Positions 18,822-27,151 of a stretch of DNA of 64,000 bases are shown piece by piece; the first letter of the stretch is position 1, and the number at the start of each line of letters is the position of its first letter. Below the pieces are notes generated by a model. The model was not told the origin of the DNA. It did not search any database and was given only the letters and a program-made list of their open reading frames with translations. This DNA is from Limnothrix sp. CACIAM 69d (GTDB taxonomy: Bacteria > Cyanobacteriota > Cyanobacteriia > CACIAM-69d): the NCBI GenBank assembly GCA_001913845.2, contig MKGP02000063.1, positions 142,122 through 206,121 on the forward strand, in the 5' to 3' direction. A program made the position numbers and the translations under genes.

Positions 18822-19370
18822 TTAGGGAGTCGATCGGGGAAGGGGCGGCAAAGAGCGCGGTGGGCCGCCACCGTTGAACATATTGAACGGCGAAGCGGCG
18901 CGGCTTTGGATGAGGGCCTTGAGGCGATCGATCTCCGTCACCAGGCTGAAGGGCCGGAAATCATTCAAAGAAGCCACCTGATCGAGATGAATTAGCGACA
19001 CATGAATCGGCGTGCTGCCATTGACGGCGGCCGGTTCCGTAATGCTGCCGGGCATGACGCGGTAGGCAACCAAAAAGCGCTCGCCGCCCACCTCCGCAAT
19101 CTCGCCCTTGGTGTAATAGTCGCTGGGCGATGCGCCAAAAATTGCCGCCGTTAGGGACAGCATGTTGCTGGTTTCAATTTGCCCCGTGACACTGAACACG
19201 CGCCACTGATCGTCCAATTCCTGAAGCGTGAGGCTGAGGGGAGCCGATCCTTGAAAAAAGCTGGGCGCAATGGTCTCCGCTTGGGCCGGCAGCCCGATCG
19301 CCCCGATCATCACCATGGGACTCACGAGGCCAAGCAACCATCGCCGCAGATTCGGGTGAATCTTCTGCAT
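18822..19370 (-). CDS. Exported hypothetical protein
   Basis: 182 residues. A clear signal peptide (LLGLVSPMVMIGAIGLPAQA, cleavage near residue 31) is followed by a beta-rich body (WRVFSVTGQIETSNMLSLTAAIFG, GERFLVAYRVMPGS) and a low-complexity Pro/Arg tail. It is probably periplasmic or secreted. I do not recognise a named family; similar exported proteins exist in cyanobacteria. It converges with the permease gene. Confidence 0.72.
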   Translation of the reverse strand: MQKIHPNLRRWLLGLVSPMVMIGAIGLPAQAETIAPSFFQGSAPLSLTLQELDDQWRVFSVTGQIETSNMLSLTAAIFGASPSDYYTKGEIAEVGGERFLVAYRVMPGSITEPAAVNGSTPIHVSLIHLDQVASLNDFRPFSLVTEIDRLKALIQSRAASPFNMFNGGGPPRSLPPLPRSTP

Positions 19371-19686
19371 AGAATTTTGTTAGAACCGGAGAAAGCGGGA
19401 CGATTCAGGATAGATTCCGGTCGCGCTTCAGTCATAGCCTAGAAAAAAGCCATCGCTTGTGGCTGCTCAATGGTTCTCAATCAATGTTTGCTGTGGGTGC
19501 TTTGCTGTGGGTGCTTTGCTGTGGGTGGCGATTCCTTGGGCTGCCGGTGCGTCGGTTGTCGGGGTGATGAGTGGTCTTCAGTGCGGTTGAAGGTTTCAGC
19601 GTTGGGTTCCTTGCTATCGTTTGGATGGCGATGGTTGGGGCCCGCCAGCGTTCAATGCGTTTTTTCTCCGGCAGGAGGTGCAAATC
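19371..19686. repeat. Divergent spacer with a 14-bp tandem repeat
   Basis: Between two divergent genes. Three tandem copies of TTTGCTGTGGGTGC lie at 19487-19500, 19501-19514 and 19515-19528, the last ending in G. The rest is GC-rich and holds no gene I believe in. The repeat may be recent slippage or a regulatory array for either gene. Confidence 0.7.
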
Positions 19687-20982
19687 ATGCCAGCCCTTGT
19701 GCAATGTGCCCTCAGTGATGCCAATTTGGATGCCAAGTTGGCCCGTAACCAGCGGCAACTGGCGATTTCGGTGGCGGCCCAGGCCGGCCATGGCCGGGTG
19801 CGATCGAACCTGTGCTTGATTCTCGATCGCAGCGGCTCCATGCGCGGCCGACCGATGGAGATGGTGAAAGCGGCGGCGCGTCAGTTGGTGGGTCAGTTGG
19901 CCCTGGGCGATCGCCTGTCGTTGGTAGCCTTTGACCACGAGGCCCAAGTGATTTTGCCTTGTCAGGAAGTGGCCCCGGAGCCGCTGTCAATTTTGCAGGC
20001 GATCGAGGGTTTAGCGGCCGGCGGCGGCACTTGCATTGATGAAGGCCTGAAGCTGGGCATTGAAGAACTGGCGCGATCGCGTAAGGAATCGGGCCTTTTG
20101 GGCAACGTCAGCGCCGATCAAAGCGGAATTTTGCCCACTGCGCCCTCGGTGTCGCAAATTTTCCTGCTAACTGATGGGGAAAACGAGCATGGCAACGATC
20201 CCCGCTGCTTAAAGATGGCGGAATTGGCCGCGAGCTACGGCATTTCAGTCCATTGCCTCGGATTCGGTAGCCATTGGAACCAAGACACCCTGGAACAGAT
20301 TGCCGACGCGGGAGCCGGGGCCCTTTGCTACATCGAACAGCCGGAAGATGCGCCCGCCGCCTTTGAAACGCTCTTGACCCGGGTGCAGTCGGTGCAGTTA
20401 ACCAATGCGCGGTTGTTGTTGGCGTTGGAGTCACCTGTGCGCTTGGCGGAGCTGAAGCCGATCGCCCAGGTGGCCCCGGAAACGGTGGAACTGACGGCGC
20501 AGGAGCTGCCCGATGGTCGGCTGGAGGTGCGGTTGGGCGATTTGATGGTGGATGGGCCGCGGGTGGTGTTGGTGAATGCCTATGTGGCCCAGGTGCCGCC
20601 GGGGGATCATCAGTTGGTTCAGGTGCAGGTTTGTTATGACGATCCGGCGACGGGTCAGGTGGATGTGCTGTCGGAACCGATCGCGGTGATGGGGCGATCT
20701 TTGGAACTCTTTCACCCGGCTCCCAATGCCCCAGTACAGGCTCACATCGGCGCATTGGCCAAATATCGCCAAACCCAAATTGCTGAAACCAAGCTGCAAA
20801 CGGGCGATCGCCAAGGAGCGGTAACCATGCTGCAAGCGGCGGCCCAAACAGCTTTGCAAATGGGCGATCGCAACGCGGCGACAGTGCTGCAAACCCAAGC
20901 CACCAAACTCCAGGCGGGCGATGACCTGTCGGAGGCCGATCGCAAAAAGACCCGCATTGCCTCAAAAACCACCCTTCGCTAG
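19687..20982 (+). CDS. VWA domain protein with intact MIDAS
   Basis: 431 residues from the ATG at 19687, which has an AGGAGG site 8 bases upstream; the frame opens earlier at 19621 without such a site. Residues ~40-220 form a von Willebrand A domain whose metal site D47-x-S49-x-S51 (DRSGSM) is complete, with the later LLTDGENEHGNDP segment supplying the second acidic loop. A beta-rich middle part (~230-350) and an Ala/Gln-rich C-terminal helix follow. There is no signal peptide, so it should be cytosolic and bind a protein partner. Bacterial VWA proteins of this type often work with AAA ATPases or kinases, but none is adjacent. Exact role unknown. Confidence 0.85.
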   Translation: MPALVQCALSDANLDAKLARNQRQLAISVAAQAGHGRVRSNLCLILDRSGSMRGRPMEMVKAAARQLVGQLALGDRLSLVAFDHEAQVILPCQEVAPEPLSILQAIEGLAAGGGTCIDEGLKLGIEELARSRKESGLLGNVSADQSGILPTAPSVSQIFLLTDGENEHGNDPRCLKMAELAASYGISVHCLGFGSHWNQDTLEQIADAGAGALCYIEQPEDAPAAFETLLTRVQSVQLTNARLLLALESPVRLAELKPIAQVAPETVELTAQELPDGRLEVRLGDLMVDGPRVVLVNAYVAQVPPGDHQLVQVQVCYDDPATGQVDVLSEPIAVMGRSLELFHPAPNAPVQAHIGALAKYRQTQIAETKLQTGDRQGAVTMLQAAAQTALQMGDRNAATVLQTQATKLQAGDDLSEADRKKTRIASKTTLR

Positions 20983-21214
20983 GGGGGCGATCCCGTCCGA
21001 TTGCGCCGGGCAACCCCACCCCCGATCGGCTTGGGTTGGCCACCCCTGCGGCCCATACTGGAAACGGGGCATTTTCTGCATTCCAGACAGCTCAGCGCTG
21101 AACATGGCATTGCGGCACCTTGGGATTATTTTTGGGGTTATTTAATGAGGTTAAATAACAAATTCTGAGGAACCCCGATCGCCCCCATTGTTTCGCTAAG
21201 AGGCTGACCCGATC

Positions 21215-21628
21215 GTGAACCGTTTTAATTGGAAATCAACCCAAGCTTGGCCCATTCTGATCGCGGCCCTGGGGCCCTGGTTGCTGATTTTAGGGGCGAT
21301 CGGGCTGCTGAATGCGATCGGTTTAGGGGTGGTGGTGCAGGCGATCGGTTGGTTACTGTTGCTGGTGATTTTGACCCCGATCGTGCTCAGTGTGGTTGGT
21401 TTATGGTGGCTGCGGCGCAACTTGGTGGCCGGCCCCTGCCCCGCCTGTGGCTATCCCGTCACCACCCTACGCGGCTTCAGCAGCAACTGCCCGAACTGCG
21501 GCACTCCCCTAAGCGGGTTGGAGCAAACGGTGCAGCGCCAATCGGCTCCCGGCACGATCGATGTGCAAGCGGTGGAGGTGGGCAAACGAGAGCTAAGAGA
21601 TGCCACCCCACCCGACCAACGCTATTGA
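21215..21628 (+). CDS. Two-helix membrane protein with C-terminal zinc ribbon
   Basis: 137 residues. Two strongly hydrophobic segments (about 12-38 and 43-66) precede a cytosolic four-cysteine zinc ribbon, CPACG ... CPNCG (residues ~75-97), then a polar tail. Such small ribbon proteins usually bind protein or RNA at the membrane; no function is known. It stands alone, 232 bases after the VWA gene. Confidence 0.75.
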   Translation: MNRFNWKSTQAWPILIAALGPWLLILGAIGLLNAIGLGVVVQAIGWLLLLVILTPIVLSVVGLWWLRRNLVAGPCPACGYPVTTLRGFSSNCPNCGTPLSGLEQTVQRQSAPGTIDVQAVEVGKRELRDATPPDQRY

Positions 21629-21671
21629 ACGCTCATGCAGTTTTCGATCCCTAATCTTGAGCACTAGGCAA

Positions 21672-22088
21672 TTAATTAGTGGAAATCGAAAGTTGATAGG
21701 GTTGGCGGCCGCTGGGGTTGCGATCGCCCACAAAAATCTCATAGTTGCCCGCGCTCCAATAGCCCGGCATTTCCGCCACCCCGTTGGCCGCCGGAATGCA
21801 AAATTGACCGCTCGGCCCCACCACCAACAGCGTTAACCCATCACCCCCCTGCACCTTCACCCGCAGGGAGCCAAAATCCTGACCCACCGCCAAGCGATGG
21901 TTGGGCGCACCGGCCACAAAGCCACAACTGGTGCTGGTGCTGCCGCCGGCCGTGCCCGATCGAAGAACCGGTTCACTCATGCCCGGCCCCAGGGCAATCA
22001 AATCGGCCCGGGCCGGCGCTGCCCAAGGCACGATCGTGACGATCGCCAGGCTGGCGGTCAAAATCGAGAAAAATCGGTTGGTTTTCAT
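21672..22088 (-). CDS. Small exported protein, PPC-like beta fold
   Basis: 138 residues from the ATG at 22088, which has AGGAGA at good spacing; the frame extends upstream to 22172 without support. A signal peptide ends near APARA (about residue 24). The body alternates short strands (LRVKVQGGDGLTLLVVGPSG, YWSAGNYEIFVGD) and resembles bacterial pre-peptidase C-terminal (PPC) domains. Two cysteines could form a disulfide outside the cytosol. Function unknown. Confidence 0.72.
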   Translation of the reverse strand: MKTNRFFSILTASLAIVTIVPWAAPARADLIALGPGMSEPVLRSGTAGGSTSTSCGFVAGAPNHRLAVGQDFGSLRVKVQGGDGLTLLVVGPSGQFCIPAANGVAEMPGYWSAGNYEIFVGDRNPSGRQPYQLSISTN

Positions 22089-22318
22089 GGCAGCATCTCC
22101 TGATGGTGAGCAGCCGGGCCTCCAAAACTTGGCAGAACGCCGGATCGCGAATAAATCCAGTATGCGGCCCATGCTCTACCCGATCGCGGGGGCACTTCCT
22201 GTTTATGAACTGGCCGCCCTCAGGGAACCCACTCTCCACAAATTCCGCGCGATCTCATGCCGCTGGACTTCACCAGCGAGCAGATAGTTGGGTAATGCGT
22301 AACCTGAGTTTGATTAAG

Positions 22319-22738
22319 TTAGGGGCGAAAGACCCGAATAAAAGGCTCTTTGCGGTAGCGACGATACACATCGAAATCCTGATCTAAAGTTGCAATTTCT
22401 GGAATTCGTAATCGTTCTGAAATAGCTACCAATGCTAAATCTGCAAAGTCTCCAGGTAAATTTGAGTATTGTTCATTGAGTTCTACAATTCTTTGAAAAT
22501 CATGACGATTTAATGACTCACAGCGATAAATATTCTGTGCTAAATGGTTCAGAAAAATATTTTGAACCTGCCAACTTTTATTCAATAACCAAAGTACTTC
22601 CGTGACACAAGCCAAAGTTGTAATCAGTTCACTTCGACAAGCGCCAAAGAAATCAACAACTCGACTGTGGTATCGATCCTCAGCATTATAAAAAGCAATT
22701 AAAACGCCTGAGTCCACTAGCACTTTTGCTGGCTTCAT
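22319..22738 (-). CDS. PIN domain toxin (VapC-like ribonuclease)
   Basis: 139 residues, a whole PIN domain. Acidic residues expected in the active site are present: D9 in LVDSGVLIAF, E in VTEVLWLL, D in GDFADLALVA and D in TLDQDFDVY. PIN toxins cut RNA and are held in check by a small partner. The gene overlaps the upstream 80-codon gene by four bases (ATGA), so translation is coupled and the pair is a type II toxin-antitoxin module. Confidence 0.87.
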   Translation of the reverse strand: MKPAKVLVDSGVLIAFYNAEDRYHSRVVDFFGACRSELITTLACVTEVLWLLNKSWQVQNIFLNHLAQNIYRCESLNRHDFQRIVELNEQYSNLPGDFADLALVAISERLRIPEIATLDQDFDVYRRYRKEPFIRVFRP

Positions 22739-22977
22739 GATTGATCTGTAGTGGATTGATGGAGTCGATCGGCCAAGGCTACTCGCCTTAAATCTCGATC
22801 AGCCAAGTCACCATCATGCAGCCAATGCTCTGGTAACCCACCCATGCGCTCAAGGATCGTCGGTGGCATTTCCTGTTGTTTGAAACTGAAGAGTGATCGA
22901 ATGACAGTCCAAAGAAGTAACCACCGATCTCGCCATGGCAAGGCTAAGGTTGCCTCACGAAGCTCCAATAAAGTCAT
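22735..22977 (-). CDS. Putative antitoxin of the PIN toxin
   Basis: 80 residues, no clear DNA-binding fold. It starts with a short helix (LLELREATLALPWRDRWLLLW) and ends polar, as many cyanobacterial PIN partners do. Its stop overlaps the toxin start by four bases, which is the main reason for the call. Confidence 0.7.
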   Translation of the reverse strand: MTLLELREATLALPWRDRWLLLWTVIRSLFSFKQQEMPPTILERMGGLPEHWLHDGDLADRDLRRVALADRLHQSTTDQS

Positions 22978-23027
22978 GCTTGTGTCTTTTCAGTTAATGT
23001 TATTTGGGGTTCTGAGCAAATCATATC

Positions 23028-23600
23028 TTACACTTCAAATACAATTCCTTCATAGAATTCCTCGATCGCCACGGTTAGCCCAATACTTTGCAGTTCGACC
23101 CGATCGCCCGATCGATAACTCAGAATCACCCAATCTCCCGCACTATTCTTGTGGTAGATATCAACCGCCACCTCTTCGGAACTAACTAACATGTAGTCAA
23201 TCAAATTTGGATTGCGGCGATATTTTTCAAATTTTTTCCAGCGATCGTAGGACTCAGTACTGGGGGAGAGAACTTCAACAATCAAGCAGGGATAAGTAAT
23301 GTAAAGTGGATGCTCCCGATCTCGTAGGTCGCAAGTTACGCTGAGATCTGGATAGGTATAGTTAGACGTATTAAAAATATTGACCTTTACATCAGAATTC
23401 AAAACTCGACATTGATTACCTCTTAAGTGAGGATAAATCAACGTAAGAATGTTAATTGCGATCGCACCGTGATTTTGTGTGCCGCCACTCATGGCGTAGA
23501 CATGCCCATCAATTAGCTCATGCCGTTCGAGCTGTTGGGCTTCCCACTCAAAATAGGCTTCCGGTGTAAAATGGGGCTGATTCTCTCTGGCGGCAACCAT
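23028..23600 (-). CDS. Uma2 family (DUF820) PD-(D/E)XK nuclease-like protein
   Basis: 190 residues with the complete Uma2 pattern: YFEWEAQQLERHELIDGHVYAMSGG at the start, the acidic D in YTYPDLSV, then IVEVLSPSTESYDRWKKFEKYRR. The PD-(D/E)XK core (D ... E-x-L) is intact. Uma2 proteins are present in dozens of copies in many cyanobacteria and are predicted endonucleases of unknown target. It follows the toxin-antitoxin pair on the same strand as ureF, with which it has no known link. Confidence 0.88.
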   Translation of the reverse strand: MVAARENQPHFTPEAYFEWEAQQLERHELIDGHVYAMSGGTQNHGAIAINILTLIYPHLRGNQCRVLNSDVKVNIFNTSNYTYPDLSVTCDLRDREHPLYITYPCLIVEVLSPSTESYDRWKKFEKYRRNPNLIDYMLVSSEEVAVDIYHKNSAGDWVILSYRSGDRVELQSIGLTVAIEEFYEGIVFEV

Positions 23601-23676
23601 TCTTTTTCCCCTGGCATTTTCGAGCTAATTCTATTGTGCTTCAGGTCGATGAGAAAAGCATCAGCCAAGCGGCTAA

Positions 23677-24369
23677 CTAGCTTCTGAAGAGGCGGCTGTA
23701 TTGGGTTTCGTGGGTCATGCTGGCGATCGAGAGGCCCCAACCACAAGCAAACCAATCATCATCCGTATCAGCGGTGGCGAATTGCTGAATTTCAGTGATG
23801 GCGGCGGTTAAATCGGGCCATAAATTGAGTAATGTTTGCTGACCTTGGGTTTGACCGATCGGGATGGAACGAACCCCGGCACTCACCAAATTGCTAGCCC
23901 AAGATTGTAGATAGGCGGTCAACATTTCCGCATGGTTCAGTTGCCAATGGGCAGCCAAACTAGAAAAGGCGATCGCATAGTTCACCGGCTCCAAGTTCAG
24001 CGTCACTAAGGTGGTATCGGCTGGATTGAGATCCTTGGCCAAGGTGACCAACGATCGCCCCATTTGCCAACTTTGTAACCGCAATTCTTCCGTTTCTCGT
24101 AGGGCCGAAATCCATTGATTCCAGTGGTGAATGGAGTCCCGATCGCCCTGATCGATCGCCTGCCGAGCTTTCAGCAGGGCCGCCGCTTCCAGGCGAATGC
24201 TGCCCACCCGTAACTCCTGCCGCAACCAGTCGGTCAAATCGGCAGCCGATCGCACCTGGCCCTTGTCCACCAAGGTTTCGATCGCCTCGGAATAGCTAAA
24301 GGCTCCCACGGGCAAGGCCGGGCTAGCCAATTGCAACAGGGCAAGCGATCGGGACAGTGGCTCACTCAT
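23677..24369 (-). CDS. ureF: Urease accessory protein UreF
   Basis: 230 residues from the ATG at 24369 (MSEPLSRSLALLQLASPALPVGAFSYS). UreF helps UreG and UreD/UreH load nickel into urease. The conserved LPVGAFSYSEAIE start and the late FACGWGLSIASMTHETQYSRLFRS end are both present, so the protein is full length. A longer frame to 24474 runs inside ureE and is not needed. The start overlaps the end of ureE by 8 bases, so the two are translated together. ureG is not next to it, contrary to many urease clusters. Confidence 0.93.
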   Translation of the reverse strand: MSEPLSRSLALLQLASPALPVGAFSYSEAIETLVDKGQVRSAADLTDWLRQELRVGSIRLEAAALLKARQAIDQGDRDSIHHWNQWISALRETEELRLQSWQMGRSLVTLAKDLNPADTTLVTLNLEPVNYAIAFSSLAAHWQLNHAEMLTAYLQSWASNLVSAGVRSIPIGQTQGQQTLLNLWPDLTAAITEIQQFATADTDDDWFACGWGLSIASMTHETQYSRLFRS

Positions 24370-24943
24370 GGTGGTGGGAATGGGCGTGGTCGTGATGATG
24401 GTTGTGGGCGTGATGGGTGCGATCAACCATTGAATAGGCTCCTGGATCCGGCACAAAGGGAGCGATCTCCTCAATCACTTGGAGGCCGCGTCGTTCCAGC
24501 AAATCCTTCAGGGTGGGATCCGGCGCGAGCCGCAAATAGTCGATCGCGATTTCCAGCGGTGCATGGCGGTTGCCCAAATGATAGGCCGCTTGCAACAGGG
24601 ACAGCCGATCGGGCGATCGCACCGTCAGCACCGGTTCCGGTTGCGCCACCACCCGGCAACCGTCTCCCTGGGCGGTGCGCAGTCGATCGCCCGGCCGCAG
24701 CACTGTGCCCCGGGCCAGTTGCAACCAAGCCACCGTCCCATCATCAAGGGTGACCTGTCGGCGCACCTTCACCCGATCCTCGGCCACCAAGGCCAACTGG
24801 CGCAGGCCATGATCGGCAGCGGCGGCATCCTGGGTTTGGGTCTCGGGCGGTTCCGGGCGATCGACCTGAATGAACACCCAGTGAGGCGGAATGGTGGACT
24901 CGGTTGGGGGATTGGGTTGTTGGGTCGAATTTCCCGAAGTCAC
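24362..24943 (-). CDS. ureE: Urease accessory nickel chaperone UreE
   Basis: 193 residues from a GTG at 24943 preceded by GGAG. UreE delivers nickel to the urease activation complex. The two-domain fold is visible: an N-terminal domain with DRVKVRRQVTLDDG, the metal-binding C-terminal domain with LLQAAYHLGNRHAPLEI, and a histidine-rich tail (about ten His among the last 20 residues), a store for nickel. The N-terminal ~35 residues are an extension relative to the shortest homologues. It forms an overlapping pair with ureF and is divergent from the Cys-rich peptide gene. Confidence 0.93.
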   Translation of the reverse strand: MTSGNSTQQPNPPTESTIPPHWVFIQVDRPEPPETQTQDAAAADHGLRQLALVAEDRVKVRRQVTLDDGTVAWLQLARGTVLRPGDRLRTAQGDGCRVVAQPEPVLTVRSPDRLSLLQAAYHLGNRHAPLEIAIDYLRLAPDPTLKDLLERRGLQVIEEIAPFVPDPGAYSMVDRTHHAHNHHHDHAHSHHHE

Positions 24944-25006
24944 AGGGGCTGCTCCATCAAAACCGGCTGCTTCATTCCCATTGTCTTACTCGATCGCGCC
25001 GCCTCT

Positions 25007-25037
25007 TGACTCTATAGCTTGCTAGAGAGAATAGAGT
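25007..25037 (+). promoter_or_regulatory. MerR-family type promoter with long spacer and central dyad
   Basis: A -35 box TTGACT (25007-25012) and a -10-like TAGAGT (25032-25037) are 19 bases apart, too long for ordinary sigma-70 promoters but standard for promoters twisted open by MerR-family metal regulators. The spacer holds the dyad CTCTATAGC-TT-GCTAGAGAG (25010-25029; one mismatch between the arms). The sequence closely resembles operators of lead/cadmium/zinc regulators of this family. It drives the metallothionein-like gene. No MerR gene is in the window. Confidence 0.6.
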
Positions 25038-25084
25038 TGAGTTGTTAGTCAAGCTTGCCCTTGTGCAAGCAGGAGAACAAACCC

Positions 25085-25270
25085 ATGACTCAACAGACTT
25101 CGACATCGCAATCATCCAAAGGTCGCCGCACGATCAAGCTTGTGGGTGCTGTGGCTGCTGCTTTGACCGTGATCGCGCCGACCGCTGCCTATGCCTCAAG
25201 CTGCGGTTGTGGTGGTTCCGGTTCCTGTACCTGCGGTGCGAACTGTACCTGCACGAATTGCGGCAATTAG
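25085..25270 (+). CDS. Exported Cys-rich metallothionein-like peptide
   Basis: 61 residues from the ATG at 25085, preceded by AGGAGA 8 bases upstream. The N-terminal half is a twin-segment export signal: basic KGRRTIK, hydrophobic LVGAVAAALTVIAPTAA, cleavage near AYA-SS. The mature part of about 21 residues contains eight cysteines in C-x-C and C-x3-C spacing (CGCGG, CTCGANCTCTNCGN), like a metallothionein domain. Cytosolic cyanobacterial SmtA is a different sequence. The peptide probably binds a soft or borderline metal in the periplasm; nickel is conceivable given the divergent ureE, but the promoter type suggests Zn, Cd or Pb. Confidence 0.72.
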   Translation: MTQQTSTSQSSKGRRTIKLVGAVAAALTVIAPTAAYASSCGCGGSGSCTCGANCTCTNCGN

Positions 25271-25404
25271 GGTTGGCAACTCTGACACCGCTTAAGCTGG
25301 AGAGGATGTCAAAACAGCGTTGATGGTGACGGCCCCAACCGCGCGATCGTGGTCTGCCCTCAAGCCAAAGTTGTTACCTTGCGGGTTGCCTCGATCGACG
25401 AAGA

Positions 25405-25424
25405 CAAGGGGCTTAAGCCCCTTG
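25405..25424. repeat. Perfect 20-bp palindrome, dispersed family copy
   Basis: CAAGGGGCTTAAGCCCCTTG, preceded by GA and followed by CCCCTACGAC. Identical palindromes occur at 26081-26100 and 34847-34866, and a variant at 32040-32059. It lies in the spacer before the DUF29 gene. Confidence 0.85.
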
Positions 25425-25506
25425 CCCCTACGACTACTCGTATCTTGCTAGTAGCCCCAGTTCCTGCTCAAACATCCTCTGAAAGCGGGTTTAGGAGCGA
25501 TCGCCC

Positions 25507-25968
25507 ATGACTGCCAAAACCATTGCCGCCAACACCTACGAAACGGATTACCACGGCTGGATTCAGCAGCAAGTTGCGTTGCTGAAATCCGGTCGTTTGG
25601 CAGATATTGATCTAGAAAATCTGATTGAGGAGATCGAGAGCTTGGGGGCATCGAAACGAGACGCACTCGTTAACCAGCTTGCACGCCTCTATCTGCATCT
25701 CCTGAAGTGGCACTATCAAGCTCACAGGCGATCGCGCTCATGGTCAATTTCGATCAAAAATGCACGGATCGAGATTGAAGACCTGCTAACCGATAATCCC
25801 AGCCTGAAAGCTCGACTATCGGAGTTCGTCGATAAAGCCTATGCGAAGGCTCGCAGGCAGGCGGAAGCTGAAACCGATCTGCCGATCGACCAGTTCCCAA
25901 CCGCCCCAGTCTTGAACTTTGAACAGGCTATGACTATAGATTTTGCGGAATGGAGCGATCGCCCATAA
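25507..25968 (+). CDS. DUF29 domain protein
   Basis: 153 residues, the usual DUF29 length. The family core is visible: YETDYHGWIQQQVALLKSG, IDLENLIEEIESLGASKRDAL, HLLKWHYQ and the later ARIEIEDLLTDNPSLK. DUF29 genes occur in many copies in cyanobacteria and are all-alpha proteins of unknown role, sometimes linked to mobile or toxin-like loci. A ribosome site (AGGAG) precedes the ATG. Confidence 0.9.
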   Translation: MTAKTIAANTYETDYHGWIQQQVALLKSGRLADIDLENLIEEIESLGASKRDALVNQLARLYLHLLKWHYQAHRRSRSWSISIKNARIEIEDLLTDNPSLKARLSEFVDKAYAKARRQAEAETDLPIDQFPTAPVLNFEQAMTIDFAEWSDRP

Positions 25969-26080
25969 TCGCCCATAGCGTTAATTTCTGAATTGATTCC
26001 TGGTATGAGTAGATCATCCCTAGGGGGTGTCGTCAAATGAGCTAAAACCTGGATTCCATCGGGACGAGATCGTGGGGGGG

Positions 26081-26100
26081 CAAGGGGCTTAAGCCCCTTG
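26081..26100. repeat. Perfect 20-bp palindrome, dispersed family copy
   Basis: CAAGGGGCTTAAGCCCCTTG between the DUF29 and glycosyltransferase genes, followed by TCTGGGG. Same sequence as at 25405 and 34847. Confidence 0.85.
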
Positions 26101-26152
26101 TCTGGGGTGGTTAGGGTATGGAAGATCAACCATTTTTACTGGATCCCAGGCA

Positions 26153-27118
26153 ATGACGACAGGCCCTAAGGTTTCAGTCATCATTCCGGCCTATAACGCG
26201 GCGGCCACTTTGCCCGAAACCCTTGCCGCCTTGCGATCGCAGACTTGGACAGATTGGGAAGCGATCGTGGTGGATGACGGCTCCACGGATCAGACGGGGG
26301 AGATTGCCCTGCAAACGGCTGATCCGCGAATTCGAGTGTTGCGCCAACCCAATGGGGGTCAAGCGATCGCCCGAAATTGCGGCCTGGTGGCGGCTCGGGG
26401 ATCCCTGATTGCCTTTTTGGATGCGGATGATTGGTGGACGGCAACGGCCTTGGCCGATCGGGTGGCTGCCTTGGCGGACAACCCGGCCGCTGTGTTGGCC
26501 TACAGTTGGACGGACTATGTGGATGATGACAACCAACTGCGTCACCCGGGCTTTCGCGATCGCCATCAGGGCCAGGTGTTCACCGCCCTGTTGCTGAATA
26601 ATTTCATTGAAAATGGCTCCAATCCCCTGATTCGTCGATCGGCCCTGGAGCAGGTGGGGGGCTTCCAAACGGAACTCATCCCGGCGGAAGACTGGGACTT
26701 GTGGTTGCGCTTGGCTGGGTTGGGTGAATTTGTGCTGATTCCCGAGGCCCAAGTGCGCTACCGAGTTTCGGATCGATCGTCCTCGGCCAATTTGCGGCGG
26801 TTGGAGCGGGCTTGTAATGCGGTGTTAGAGCGCCATTTGGCCAAGGCGGGGTCAAGGTCTCAGGCTTTGGGGCGATCGGCGCGATCGCGGTTTTATAAAG
26901 GCTTGGCCTGCAAAGCCCTGACGGCGGGGCCGCGCGATCGGGGGCGTGGGTGGCGATCGGCTCGGTTGCTGTTGCTGGCCCTGTGGTTTGGGCCGCACCT
27001 GTGGCGAGAATGGCGATTTTTGGCAATCCTCAGCGGCAAGATTGGCCTCACGATCCTGTTGGGGCCAACGCGGTTCGATCGCCTGTGGTCGCAATCGGGT
27101 GCGTCCAAATTCAGCTAA
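26153..27118 (+). CDS. Family 2 glycosyltransferase
   Basis: 321 residues. The GT-A fold is plain: VSVIIPAYNAAATLPETLAAL at the start, VVDDGSTD for nucleotide binding, and the metal-binding FLDADDWW. The acceptor-side ED (AEDWDLWLRL) is the likely catalytic base. A basic, partly hydrophobic C-terminal region (~250-315) may sit on the membrane. It transfers a sugar from a nucleotide-sugar to an unknown acceptor, perhaps an envelope polysaccharide or glycolipid. It converges with the ABC exporter gene only 33 bases away; both may serve the same envelope component. Confidence 0.92.
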   Translation: MTTGPKVSVIIPAYNAAATLPETLAALRSQTWTDWEAIVVDDGSTDQTGEIALQTADPRIRVLRQPNGGQAIARNCGLVAARGSLIAFLDADDWWTATALADRVAALADNPAAVLAYSWTDYVDDDNQLRHPGFRDRHQGQVFTALLLNNFIENGSNPLIRRSALEQVGGFQTELIPAEDWDLWLRLAGLGEFVLIPEAQVRYRVSDRSSSANLRRLERACNAVLERHLAKAGSRSQALGRSARSRFYKGLACKALTAGPRDRGRGWRSARLLLLALWFGPHLWREWRFLAILSGKIGLTILLGPTRFDRLWSQSGASKFS

Positions 27119-27151
27119 CTCAAATCCGCAAGACCCAACAACTGGCTTCTC

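Noticed and set aside
20108..21043. 311-codon minus-strand frame opposite the VWA gene
   Set aside because: Pro/Arg-rich shadow typical of GC-rich antisense frames.
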